A stretch of 64,000 bases of DNA, taken from assembly GCF_026262505.1 (NCBI RefSeq), contig NC_067206.1, positions 13,202,205-13,266,204 on the forward strand. Reading direction: 5' to 3'. Position 1 is the stretch's first letter; every line of letters starts with the position of its first letter. Shown piece by piece: positions 48,636-58,058 of this stretch. A program made the position numbers and the translations under genes. Under the pieces are notes generated by a model. It was not told where the DNA came from and did not search any database. It worked only from the letters and a program-made list of their open reading frames with translations. This stretch comes from Trichomonas vaginalis G3. Lineage: Eukaryota; Parabasalia; Trichomonadida; Trichomonadidae.

Positions 48636-51600
48636 ATGACCTCAGAACTTCAACTTACGAATAAAGCTTGTTTTAGTCGTTATTGAAAAGTTGAACTTTT
48701 CAGCAAAGCAAGGTTGACATGACTTACATAAGTCGAATGCAATCTCTTGACCATCATAAAGTGCTTTGTAAAGTTTCATTAAACTGAACTCAGAGTCTTT
48801 GTCATATGTTCCAACAGGTATGTGAATGTTCTTATCTTCATTGTAATAGCATTGTATAGCTTCAGGAAACATTTCATTAGCGGTTAAAGCAATAACATCT
48901 TGCTTCACGCCTTTCATTCTGCAGTGAAATGCAACTTCATTTAAATCGTTAGTGAGTAAGTCTATGTAGGTCTTCTTTCCACAGAAAATACTTTTATAAG
49001 CTAAACTTTGTTTTCCAGGTGTTATTTCTGCAAAGTCGCTATGAAATTGACCAAGGTTCTTTCCTATAAGTTCGCGACCATATCTCTTCTTAAACTCTGC
49101 TGCAAGCTTTGGGATGTCTTCATTATATAAGTGCATACTGTCGGTATCCTGGTAAAAGATTTGAAGTCCCATGTCCTCTGCAGTACAGAATACTTCATTC
49201 ATAATACGTTTTGACATAGACAGAATATTAACACCAAGTGGACAGAAGTTAAAGTGTCTGCAAATGCTTTTCGTTAGCTTGAAAATAGTTTTATCTGAAC
49301 CATCCAAACCTTCGAACTTCACTATATGGTTGTAATTTCTTATAGCATATCTTATAGCATCTTTGTCATTTACTATGGTTATTTTTGACTCAATAGGAGA
49401 TAGAATAGTTTTGCCATAAATGCTGTTCAGAATGAGTTTTATAATTTCTTGTAAGGGGTTTCCTTCTTTCTTATACTTTAACCTTAACTCAAACAACTTC
49501 TTTACTTCATCTCTTATTCTCATATCTCTGTTTCCATCGTAATAGTATCCTTGCAACACTTCACATTTGACACCTTGATATTTTATGAGGTCTTGTAATG
49601 TTATATGGTCAACATACATGAGACAGCAAGTGTTTGAACTTCTTGGAACGTTAAGTTCTGGATTTAGTTCAGGGTCGCAAACTATTAAATGAAAGTGTCT
49701 GGGTATACCAATCTCTGTTATCTTAATGAGAACAAAGAAGCCAGACATAAACTTTTCACCAATGGGTTCCTTTTGGTCATCATCGAATAAATGTCTCATG
49801 AGATACTCTGTGCTTAACATTTCTTCCTTCAATACTTTTGGAATACCTTCTAAAGTATAAAGTCTTGCTATAGCTGAAGGATATAATGAAACAGTGTCGA
49901 AGTCAGCAATGAGTTTCTTTTTGCTCTTTTGTTTCATGTTATCTGACAACATACATCTTCCACCTTGAATGCATCTCGAAATAAATTCTCTTGGTTTATT
50001 TGAGAGGTCATAAAGATTTCCATTCGGGAAGTATACTCTGTTCTCAAACAATTTGTTAGCAATAGAACAAATACTAACGTAGTCATAAACGTTTAAATCA
50101 AACTCTTTCAATAAGTCATTGCGGAACTTTACAAAACCTTCTCTTAAAATTCTTACATCTTGTTTGCAGTAAAACGTGCTATATTTTTCTAAGTCGAAGT
50201 GGTTTTCATCTATTCTGCAACCTTTGATGGAATCTATGTTTTCATAAATGTATCTGCATCATGGATAAACTTACATGCTTCAGAAATGACACCAGTTCTG
50301 TTGTCATTTGCTAACAAAACACTGCTGTAGTAGTTATATGGAAATACTTCTTTCGGTCCTGTTTGTAAGTTAAACATAGCAGGAAATAGTTTAAGCTTCT
50401 TATTTATAACACTGTAAGAGTCTTTTATAATAATTGCCCGTCCTTTATATAAACCAGTTATTTGCATTGTTCGTGAACCTTTAATGATGGGAGTTCCTTT
50501 CACTTCTGTCATGTGTCTTAAGATGAAGTTTATGTCATAACTGAGGTTGGAAATATATTAAACTCTTGTCAGGAAGTCTTTCCAAAAATTCTGTTGCACA
50601 GTTTTGACCCCAAATGCTTTCACTAACTGAACCATCTTCACTGTCATAACAGATGTTAAAAGCTTTATGAAAGCCATCCGTACTACACTCAAAGTCAGCA
50701 AAGAAAACGTGCTCAGGAATGAATTTACATTTAGCTTTATTTACTTCTTTTGACTCTGCTTTCTTCTTCAGTTGTACACAATACTTTGGAGCATATGTCA
50801 AATCTTTAAATGGTGCAAGGTTCTGTTTATATAAGTCAGTAGTATATGTGAAAAGTTCTCCATAAGAAATAGGTTCGAAATATTTGCACTCCCACAATGT
50901 TTTCATAACATCCCATAACGGTGTTGTTCTATCATAACGAACTACATATTTATCTTCTCTCTTTGTATAAATCTTCATCTGTTTCTCAATGTTCATTCCA
51001 CCACACTTTAGATTTCTATATAGTTTCGAATGAAGTATGTTGTCATTGGTAATCTTTCATTTAGCATGTAGTGGTCTTCAACAAGAAGTAAGTCAATAGT
51101 TCTAACAGTTTCGCATTCTTTTGGTATATATCTCTTTATTTCATTATGTCTTGAGTCATTGAAATAACCAATGGTAACATTAAATGCTATACCTGTTGCG
51201 TCGAAATTTCTTGTACTTTACTTTGAGGAAAGTCTCTAACACGAATGACTTCTCTCATGTGGTCAATAGTTTCTTCATTTACTCCAGCCTGAATGCAAGC
51301 ATAAACGAAACAATTGTCCTCTGTCATAAGTGTTGCAGTTCTTTTGTTCAGTTCATTGAAGATTTGGTAGCGTTCAAGATTTATAGGTAATGTGCAAAGA
51401 TACTTCCAGAACTGACCGCTTCTCTTCTTATAAAACTTCTTTTCACCAATTTCTTCCAAAAGCTCTATATGCTGTTTCTCTGTTTGCTTAAGAGCTTCAA
51501 AATCTTTCTGGTCATTTGTCAGTGTGCTTTCATCTCTATATGGTCTCTTTTTTGGTTTGCCTTTCTTTACATCTGACATCGTTAAGCCTTCATATTCTGT

Positions 51601-52095
51601 TAAATCATACATCTTTATTTCAGTAAGATTCTTTATGTTTGTCAAGAAGAAGTCATAGTGCATTTCAACAATACCTGCAGCATTTGCTTCTATCTCTGAT
51701 ATAAAGTTCTCCTTCAAGAGCTGATGTAGTAATGTTCCAATATTATTGAGGTTTAACGTAGAACATTCATACTTTCCACCAAGTTTATAACATACCATCC
51801 ATCTCTGTTGTGAGTTTATTTTAATTTTCTCTAAGAGTCTCATGAAAACCTTACCGAAATGTTTGTGTAAGTAGTCTCTGTTTGGTTCATCTAAAGCTTC
51901 GATGTTAAAGTCAATGAGTCTATTGCCTGACTTCACATTCTCTTCCTATTTCTTCATCTTTCTTTAACCATCTCTCACCTTCTTTTGGTTTGTCGTCAAT
52001 GGAACGAATGACATCGTTAGCTTTGCGAACTTGTTCTATAGCACTTTTAAACATCTCTCTTCTCTGTTGTTTCAGTGTGTCATCTCTCTTTCGTG

Positions 52096-52230
52096 TTTCA
52101 CCAACGTTTGCATTTGTTATGTCAAACATCTCTCTTCTTACTTCATGAGGTACAGCTCTTCTTGTTTCACCAACGTTTGCATTTGTTATGTCAAACATCT
52201 CTCTTCTTACTTCATGAGGTACTGAACGTC
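52096..52230. repeat. 69-bp tandem duplication in the polymerase N-terminal region
   Basis: Encodes REMFDITNANVGETR twice, 23 residues per unit, and a third partial relative (REMFKSAIEQVRKA). Confidence 0.8.
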
Positions 52231-52277
52231 TATGATATAGTCAATAGCAACGTCATTTAAAGGAAATGCTCTTGCAT

Positions 52278-52303
52278 GGACTTCGTCCTCGCCGCGTTGC
52301 GGC
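52278..52303. repeat. GC-rich double hairpin inside the polymerase N-terminal region
   Basis: On the minus strand CCGC-AAC-GCGG, CGA, GGAC-GAA-GTCC; it encodes KPQRGEDEVH, closely like RPQSGEGEAR from 31,987, so the same element inserted in the same frame twice. Confidence 0.8.
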
Positions 52304-52562
52304 TTTATGAACTCATGAATTCTATCATAAGTTATTGCACCATTATAGTCTTTAATGAAGTCAGCGAGTGCTTTTTTGTTTGTTGCGTAATGCTTTGCAA
52401 CATCTATATTAGCTTCTGTAAGAAGTTGTTTTATTTCCGAGTGTTCTAACTTAGACAACTTCCGATACATCTTTAGTAGGAAATAAAAAAAAATATTTTT
52501 GAAAAAATTAGATTAGATTTTTTTTAAGTTATTTTTTCAAAATAATTTAATATTTTATTTTA

Positions 52563-53033
52563 ATGAAACACATGCAAGATTGCAAGTTCTTTTCATACAA
52601 TGCTCTCGCTACTGTCATCAAGAATGAGTTCAATAATGCTTCAAACGTTAATGTTATCTTTAACAAGAAGTTTGTGAAAGAATCTAAGTTTGGTCAGTAT
52701 GTCAGACCATTAGCTATTGTCATTGACCGCAAACGTTATACTTCCAAGAGAGCAGTAGTTTTGAAACAAAAGAGTTTCTTCGTGAATGTCAAAGATACTC
52801 ATTATACTATTATAAAGAACTCCAACATTGACTTCTTCAGTATTGCTATGAATCTTTCCGAACAGAAAGAATATAAGAAGGGTGAAACAAATGTGAAATA
52901 TTATTCTTCATCTCTGAAAACAATAACGAACAAAGATGTTATACAAAAGTTCTTACCAAAGGTTGAAGAAGCTTCTATTGACATTGACGAAGGAAGTGAA
53001 ATGGTTGAAGAAATTGACCCTGACGTCATTTAA
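52563..53033 (+). CDS. Unknown protein, 156 residues, acidic tail
   Basis: MKHMQDCKFFSYNALATVIK, then beta-like stretches (YVRPLAIVIDRKRYTSKRAV) and an acidic end (IDEGSEMVEEIDPDVI). Divergent from the polymerase. Size, tail and place resemble 21,121-21,540; a single-strand-binding role is possible but unproven. Looks whole. Confidence 0.5.
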   Translation: MKHMQDCKFFSYNALATVIKNEFNNASNVNVIFNKKFVKESKFGQYVRPLAIVIDRKRYTSKRAVVLKQKSFFVNVKDTHYTIIKNSNIDFFSIAMNLSEQKEYKKGETNVKYYSSSLKTITNKDVIQKFLPKVEEASIDIDEGSEMVEEIDPDVI

Positions 53034-53048
53034 GCAAAAATATATTTT

Positions 53049-53093
53049 TGGTGAAGAGGTGAGATTTCACCTGTTTTTTCACCTCATTCTCTC
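53049..53093. repeat. Element-3 iteron
   Basis: GGTGAAGAGGTGAGATTTCA then CCTGTTTTTTCACCTC. Lies between two convergent genes. Confidence 0.8.
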
Positions 53094-53114
53094 TTCGTTA
53101 ATGTTGTCGTGACT

Positions 53115-53974
53115 TCATTCTTCCTCTTTGAAGTTGTCGAAATATTCTGTTATTTTTTCCTTCAGTAATGGTAAGTCTTCTTTGAAGGTAAGTATTGTGC
53201 AACCTTTGATGTCATAGTGTGTTTGAGGAAGAGTATTTTTGACAATTTCTTTTATTTGCTCATTCGGTGTCATTGAAATCGGTAAGTTTTCACGATAGAA
53301 CCAGTTTCTGTCAGATTTATATATTTTAGCAAGGTCATAAAAGCTTTTGTTGTTTCTTCTGACTAAATGCAACATAACCATATCTCTGTCTTCTTCATTC
53401 TCCAACTCTTCAGTATAAATCATATACTTATAGTTCTTTTCCTTTCCTTTTGGTACTGAACGTGGTATTCTTTTCTGTATGCTTTTGTCTTTGGATTCAA
53501 TGACTTCATCTTTTGCTTGAAGTTTCTTTTCCATCTCTCCACGTTCTTGTCTGTGAAGTTCGTCAAGAAGTTTGTAAATATTCCAAGCATAACGTGGTGA
53601 AGCCCACATTGCAACTGCATTTACTAAAAGTCTATGAACATAATATCCTCTCAAACCGTTTGGCAATTTTTCACGGTTTTCATAGAGTTTTGGCGACTGG
53701 GATTTTTTACCTACTCGCTGTTCTTCACTGTTTTCAGAAAAAGTACGTCTCGCTGTGCTTCACTTAATAGTTCTATGGTGCTTTGGTTCCTAAACCAGTC
53801 TTTAGGAAGCTTAGTATCTGGAGCAAAACAAGCCGTCAAAATACTTTGCATTTGGTACATGTCGTCTTTGACTGAACGAATGAGTCTCAATTGTTTGTTA
53901 TACTGTATGTATTCGTATTCTTCATTTATGACTTCATGAACGATAGCAGTTGTTGTGTTCTCTAATGTTGACAT
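53115..53974 (-). pseudogene. KilA-N plus DUF3627-like gene, element 3 copy
   Basis: Relative of 18,829-19,722: MSTLENTTTAIVHEVINEEY, PKDWFRNQSTIELLSE, LRGYYVHRLLVNAVAMWASP and a C-terminal domain nearly identical to the element 1 protein (NLPISMTPNEQIKEIV). It has no SEEQR duplication. Probably one break. Leader in reverse at 53,975-54,030 ending GTATGTAAAGACAGAT. Confidence 0.65.
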
Positions 53975-54080
53975 ATCTGTCTTTACATACAGGATAAAAA
54001 AATAAATAAAATAAAAACTAACTTTATTTTTTTGAGATAAACACTATTTCTTCACAACATTAAATTTTATCCTGTATGAA

Positions 54081-54377
54081 ATGACTTTAAAAAGATTATT
54101 GACTGACTTCGAATACTATCTCATTGACGCACTGACAGACCCTCAAAACTGTGTTGAAAGTTCTTTAAGCTTTAAGATTGAAGGTACGACGCATTTTGTC
54201 TTCACTTACGTATTGAAAGAATATGACCGTTATCATAACGAAGTGAATCAAACACTAATAAAATTTGTAGATAAAAAATTGGTTAACAATGAATATTTTA
54301 AACGTGAAGACCCAAACACTGCTGGAGATGATGAAGAATACAGACAAGTTATTAGATGCAATAGAAAAGAAGTTTAA
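54081..54377 (+). CDS. Conserved unknown protein, counterpart of 20,652-21,104
   Basis: 98 residues: MTLKRLLTDFEYYLIDALTD, FTYVLKEYDRYHNEVNQTLI and KFVDKKLV, which match the domain of the element 1 protein, then an acidic end. Shorter than the relative. The divergent gene is the KilA-N/DUF3627 gene. Confidence 0.5.
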   Translation: MTLKRLLTDFEYYLIDALTDPQNCVESSLSFKIEGTTHFVFTYVLKEYDRYHNEVNQTLIKFVDKKLVNNEYFKREDPNTAGDDEEYRQVIRCNRKEV

Positions 54378-54476
54378 TGAATGTCTTACAAACACGTATG
54401 AATATCTTATGCAGTGGGAAGCCAGATGGAAATAAATTTACGTCAAATATGCAATTTATAAAATCTTATGTCGACA

Positions 54477-54550
54477 GGCTACGTAGCACAGTGGTCTAAG
54501 GTGGTGTTATGGAGGGGTCAAGGTCTGTGGTTCGAACCGCGACAGCGCCG
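54477..54550 (+). other. tRNA-like sequence with A- and B-box motifs
   Basis: TAGCACAGTGG fits the A box and GGTTCGAACC is a perfect B box, 34 bases apart as in a tRNA gene. A three-pair D stem can form, but I find no proper anticodon stem and the acceptor ends do not pair, so this is a decayed or tRNA-derived sequence, not a working tRNA. Confidence 0.35.
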
Positions 54551-54614
54551 TATTTTCTTATTTTCTTTATTTGTCTTGTTTGTCGTGAATAAAAAGTGTC
54601 ATAAAAGTGCTCTA

Positions 54615-54679
54615 TCTTCCACGGGAATAAATAAAAAATTTACTTTATTTCTTCTTTATTTCTTTGTTCCCGTGGAAGA
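54615..54679. repeat. Perfect 13-bp inverted repeat with AT-rich loop
   Basis: TCTTCCACGGGAA and TTCCCGTGGAAGA separated by 39 AT-rich bases. Could be a terminator, a small foldback element or a site for a dimeric protein. CTCGTGGAAGCT near 54,760 is a third half-site. Confidence 0.7.
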
Positions 54680-54788
54680 AGGGTTTTGCTGTTTTTTCTC
54701 AGCCGAAATCAATGATTTTTTCATTTTTGGAATCCTTAGCGAATGAGGAATCTTTTCTCTCGTGGAAGCTTTGACCTAAAATATAATT

Positions 54789-54992
54789 TAGGTGAAGAGG
54801 TGAGATGTCACCTGTTTTCTCACCTCTTTTTTCACCCTCGTGACTTTGTCATAACTTCTTCGTAAATGCTTTGTCATAACTTCTTCGTAAATGCTTTGTC
54901 ATAACTTCTTCGTAAATGAGTGTAAATGACCAAAAATATATTATAGGTGAAGAGGTGAGATGTCACCTCTTTTTTCACCTAATTTCTCACCC
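54789..54992. repeat. Two element-3 iterons around a 25-bp triplet repeat
   Basis: GGTGAAGAGGTGAGATGTCA blocks at 54,791 and 54,945, each followed by TTCACC/CTCACC half-sites. Between them CTTTGTCATAACTTCTTCGT with AAATG is repeated three times (54,844-54,918). Confidence 0.8.
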
Positions 54993-55004
54993 TCATGAAT
55001 TTTC

Positions 55005-55076
55005 ATGAATTTTCTTAAGATAGAAAAATAACGTTAGTTTTATTTTTATTTATTTTTTTATTTTGTATGTAAAGAT
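55005..55076 (+). promoter_or_regulatory. Shared accessory-gene leader
   Basis: TTTTCTTAAGATAGAAAAAT then AACGTTAGTTTTATTTTTAT and ATTTTGTATGTAAAGAT before the ATG at 55,077. Confidence 0.7.
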
Positions 55077-55997
55077 ATGATTTCAACAATCGGCACAACA
55101 ACAATTCAAGCCGCGAACGGCGGGACTCTGTCCACAACAACTTCACCAAACTCGTTAGTCATGAATCCAACATCTATGTTAGTAGAGATGAAAAGCTTCA
55201 TTCCTTCTTCATATACTTTTGAAACAAAAATCCAGAAGATAAAGCAAGAACTTTTAACAAGTAATTTAGACTGTAGTGCGAAAGATGAAACAAATGAACA
55301 GTATCTTTATGAAATGCAGGACATTATTGACCATTTACCTAAATTGCCTGAAATTCAGCAACAAAAACTCACTATTCCTGAATTCGATGAAATAGAAGTG
55401 AAACCAACTGACTCAGTAGAAATAAAGAAGTTCATTCGAAAGGTAAACTATGAGTTTCTAGGATTTCATTGCAACCATAAGGTTATGGACAAAGATTGCG
55501 ATATGGTATATAAGAATGTTTCTGACATATATAAATCCGGGGAGTTTAAGACCTACGATAACTTTGTTTCGTTAGTTGCTGAATGTGTATGGCAGATAAG
55601 AGATAAAGATAGAAGAGGTAAGGTATGGAATGAACAGATAAGACCCGCTATGTTTGAGATGAAGAGAGCAATTGACGCCTTGGTTGTTTTAGCAGGTAAG
55701 GTTTCAATGTATAACGCAAAAATGAATCCGCAATGTTCTAAATGTAAAGCAGCAATTAGGAAATATAACTACTCCGTCAAAGAGATAGAAAGAATGCGAA
55801 ACGACTATGCAGACTTAAAGAAAGAAGCAGAAAAGCCAGCAGAAAATAAAATGGACATGTTAGCATTTCTGAACAAAAACTATCCAACTGCTGACGATTT
55901 CCTTCTATCTGACGTCAAGAAGAAATATAAAGAAACTTTCGGCATTGTTAAAACTTTTGACATACTGACAGAAGAAATAGAAGCTAAAATTGTTTAG
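55077..55997 (+). CDS. Accessory protein family A, element 3 copy
   Basis: 306 residues, near-identical over most of its length to the element 1 copy (for example VKPTDSVEIKKFIRKVNYEF, KDRRGKVWNEQIRPAMFEMK). It differs by an in-frame insertion AANGGTLS near the N-terminus encoded by a GC-rich hairpin (55,110-55,133) and by a shorter C-terminus. Flanked by inverted element-3 iterons at 54,944 and 56,047. Confidence 0.6.
   Translation: MISTIGTTTIQAANGGTLSTTTSPNSLVMNPTSMLVEMKSFIPSSYTFETKIQKIKQELLTSNLDCSAKDETNEQYLYEMQDIIDHLPKLPEIQQQKLTIPEFDEIEVKPTDSVEIKKFIRKVNYEFLGFHCNHKVMDKDCDMVYKNVSDIYKSGEFKTYDNFVSLVAECVWQIRDKDRRGKVWNEQIRPAMFEMKRAIDALVVLAGKVSMYNAKMNPQCSKCKAAIRKYNYSVKEIERMRNDYADLKKEAEKPAENKMDMLAFLNKNYPTADDFLLSDVKKKYKETFGIVKTFDILTEEIEAKIV
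55110..55133. repeat. GC-rich double hairpin in the family A gene
   Basis: GCCG-CGAA-CGGC, then GGAC-TCT-GTCC. Absent from the family A genes of elements 1 and 2, where ATTCAAACAACAGCACCAAA runs through. Confidence 0.8.
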
Positions 55998-56046
55998 GAT
56001 TTCAAATATACATCGTACAATTCATGTAAAACGCTTGTGAAAAACT

Positions 56047-56095
56047 GGGGTGAGAAAACAGGTGAGAAAACGGGTGACATCTCACCTCTTCACCT
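56047..56095. repeat. Element-3 iteron, inverted
   Basis: GGGGTGAGAAAACAGGTGAG, then GGGTGACATCTCACC and CTTCACCTAAACATTATTTT. Inverse of the copies at 54,789-54,992. Confidence 0.8.
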
Positions 56096-56137
56096 AAACA
56101 TTATTTTTGGTGAATTCAATAAAAATAAATGGTTCAT

Positions 56138-56803
56138 TTACTCACAATATTTTTGTACAAAACGACCCCAAACTTTTAACTTCTTTTCTGCAGCTTCAAA
56201 TGCTATCTTAGCGAGTTCATATTCTCTAAATTCTCTCTTTAAATCTTCTTGTTCCCATTGGTCTAGTTCGTATGGAGAATCTCTATAACCATAATATATC
56301 TCACGTTCATGTTCTAATTGTTTTTCACACATTTTTCCAACTTCTTCTTCGAACAAAGGTTTAGCATTCTCCACTGTATCTTCGAGTTCTTCTTCATCTA
56401 ACTTCTCATGAACTTTCTTGTCTATGGAGTCCATAATATCTTTGACATAAAATGCATACTTTACAGAGCACCATTCAGCAACAAAATGAACGAGGTCAGG
56501 ATGTATGTAAATACCTTTGAATTCATTTATAACACCCTTTGTAAGCTCATAAAATGCTTGTTTTGAGGTCGAGCCACTTTTGGCTCCACCGTATTCTTTC
56601 AACCAAAACTCAAGAATTTCCTGCATTTTAGCACTATTGAGAAATCTGTTTAAATGGTTTAACTTTCCCGCTTCTCTTGCCATCTTTGTTGCATTAATGT
56701 AACCATCCTTGTCTCTACGTAAGACTTCAATACCGTTATAAGTGCCTTTTGTGAATGTTTCGCCATTAGATTTGTTAGTGAATGTTTTTGCTTCGACTGA
56801 CAT
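56138..56803 (-). CDS. KilA-N domain protein, element 3 version
   Basis: 221 residues from the ATG at 56,803. N-terminus (MSVEAKTFTNKSNGETFTKG) and C-terminus (IMDSIDKKVHEKLDEEELED onward) are nearly identical to 42,079-42,741, but the middle is different: MAREAGKLNHLNRFLNSAKM, GGAKSGSTSKQAFYELTKGV and GIYIHPDLVHFVAEWCSVKY, a classic KilA-N core. Leader with GTATGTAAGAACAGAA upstream. Looks whole; likely a DNA-binding regulator. Confidence 0.7.
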   Translation of the reverse strand: MSVEAKTFTNKSNGETFTKGTYNGIEVLRRDKDGYINATKMAREAGKLNHLNRFLNSAKMQEILEFWLKEYGGAKSGSTSKQAFYELTKGVINEFKGIYIHPDLVHFVAEWCSVKYAFYVKDIMDSIDKKVHEKLDEEELEDTVENAKPLFEEEVGKMCEKQLEHEREIYYGYRDSPYELDQWEQEDLKREFREYELAKIAFEAAEKKLKVWGRFVQKYCE

Positions 56804-56939
56804 TTCTGTTCTTACATACAAAATAAAAAATAAATAAAAATAAAACTAACATTATTTTTGGTCTTTTGTGAAAATTCACGAAAATTCAAGAGGTGAAAAA
56901 AGAGGTGAGAAAACAGGTGAAATCTCACCTGTTCACCTA
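56804..56939 (-). promoter_or_regulatory. Leader and iteron of the KilA-N gene, element 3
   Basis: Shared leader in reverse (56,804-56,860), then AGGTGAAAAAAGAGGTGAGA, GGTGAAATCTCACC and GTTCACCTATAATATATTTT. Confidence 0.75.
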
Positions 56940-56977
56940 TAATATATTTTTGTCTGATTTACATCCAACGAAAAAGT

Positions 56978-58058
56978 TTAGAAGAATTTTCTTATTCTTT
57001 CTGGCATGTTTTTATCTTTCCAGTACTCCCGCTCTAATGGTCCCAGATGTGTTGGCTTTGACTCTCTCAAGTTCTTAGATGGTATAACATCTTCAACACC
57101 TCCTTCATATCTTACTTTATAAGTGTCATCGTTTATGTTGTAGCCAAGTATTTCAATAACCACTCCTCGCTTTGCTTCGTCAATGGTTTCAGCAAGTTTG
57201 CCATTACTACTTTCGACTAATTTATGACGAGGGTAAAATGCTATGGAGTCGTCAGCAGCTTTTATAAGATATCCATTACCTTGCGTAGAGTCTACGATAT
57301 AATAATTTCGACTTAACCTTAAACGTTTCTTTGTCAACGGTTTGTCGTCAAGAACTACACGAACTTTTGTACCAGGAATGAGGGTAAATTGTGTTGAATT
57401 TCTGATATTTTGTGTTTGGCTTCGTTTCTTTTGTATATACTTTTCTTCTTGTTGTTGTGTCATTGAATTTGGTGTATGTCCTGTTGTAGAATGTGTTGAG
57501 GAATTATATACTTCGAGAAAATGTTTCATTGTTTCTTCGGTAAAGTCTCGCTCTTGATTTAAATCTCTGAGAGTCCTTATGAAGCGGTTAATGATACCGA
57601 GTATGTTATGGTTATGGTCTTCAGTAGTGTAGTGAGTTATGTTATGCTTAATGAGAAATTCTGTGATTTCGTTGCTGAGGTATGCACTGTCTTGGTCTGA
57701 TGTTAAAGTACTTGGGTTATGTTCTGCTACAAACTTTTGTAAAACTCTTAACACTTCACGAGTTCCTTTATTTTTCATTGGATATGCATATGCTTTACGA
57801 GTGTTAACATTTATGAAGATGAGGAATGGTTTATCCTTTTCTGCTTTGAATGAGAGTGTCAAATTGGTATGCGTCAGGAGTGTTGGAGTAAATTGGTAAA
57901 AAGTAGTCGTAAGGGTTTATTTTTGTTTGATGTACAACATTTTTGTCAAAGAACCTTTTCACTTCAGCTCTGTTAGTAAATCCCCGACTCTTTGCAGCTT
58001 CATTGAACTTCTTAAATGACCTCCATGGATGTTGTTCGAATACTTCTTTGCAGCTCAT
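56978..58058 (-). pseudogene. Retrovirus-type integrase region, element 3, broken
   Basis: Nearly identical to 39,175-40,259: MSCKEVFEQHPWRSFKKFNE, TLTSDQDSAYLSNEITEF and RGVVIEILGYNINDDTYKVR. About one break. Preceded by the fibre on the same strand. Confidence 0.75.

Larger units (their letters stand above)
48642..52470 (-). pseudogene. Protein-primed family B DNA polymerase region, element 3, broken
   Basis: The 3' half holds motif A (LIADFDTVSLYPSAIARL), motif B (IIKLILNSIYGKTIL) and motif C (LQIFYQDTDSMHLYNE), a full catalytic set. Further upstream HVFFADFECSTDG is the first exonuclease motif, and the 5' part is helical and charged with ATLMTEDNCFVYACIQAGVN. The start at 52,470 (MYRKLSKLEHSEIKQLLTEA) follows TTTTTTTATTTCCTACTAAAG. 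It contains a 69-bp duplication and a GC-rich hairpin. About four breaks. Confidence 0.8.
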
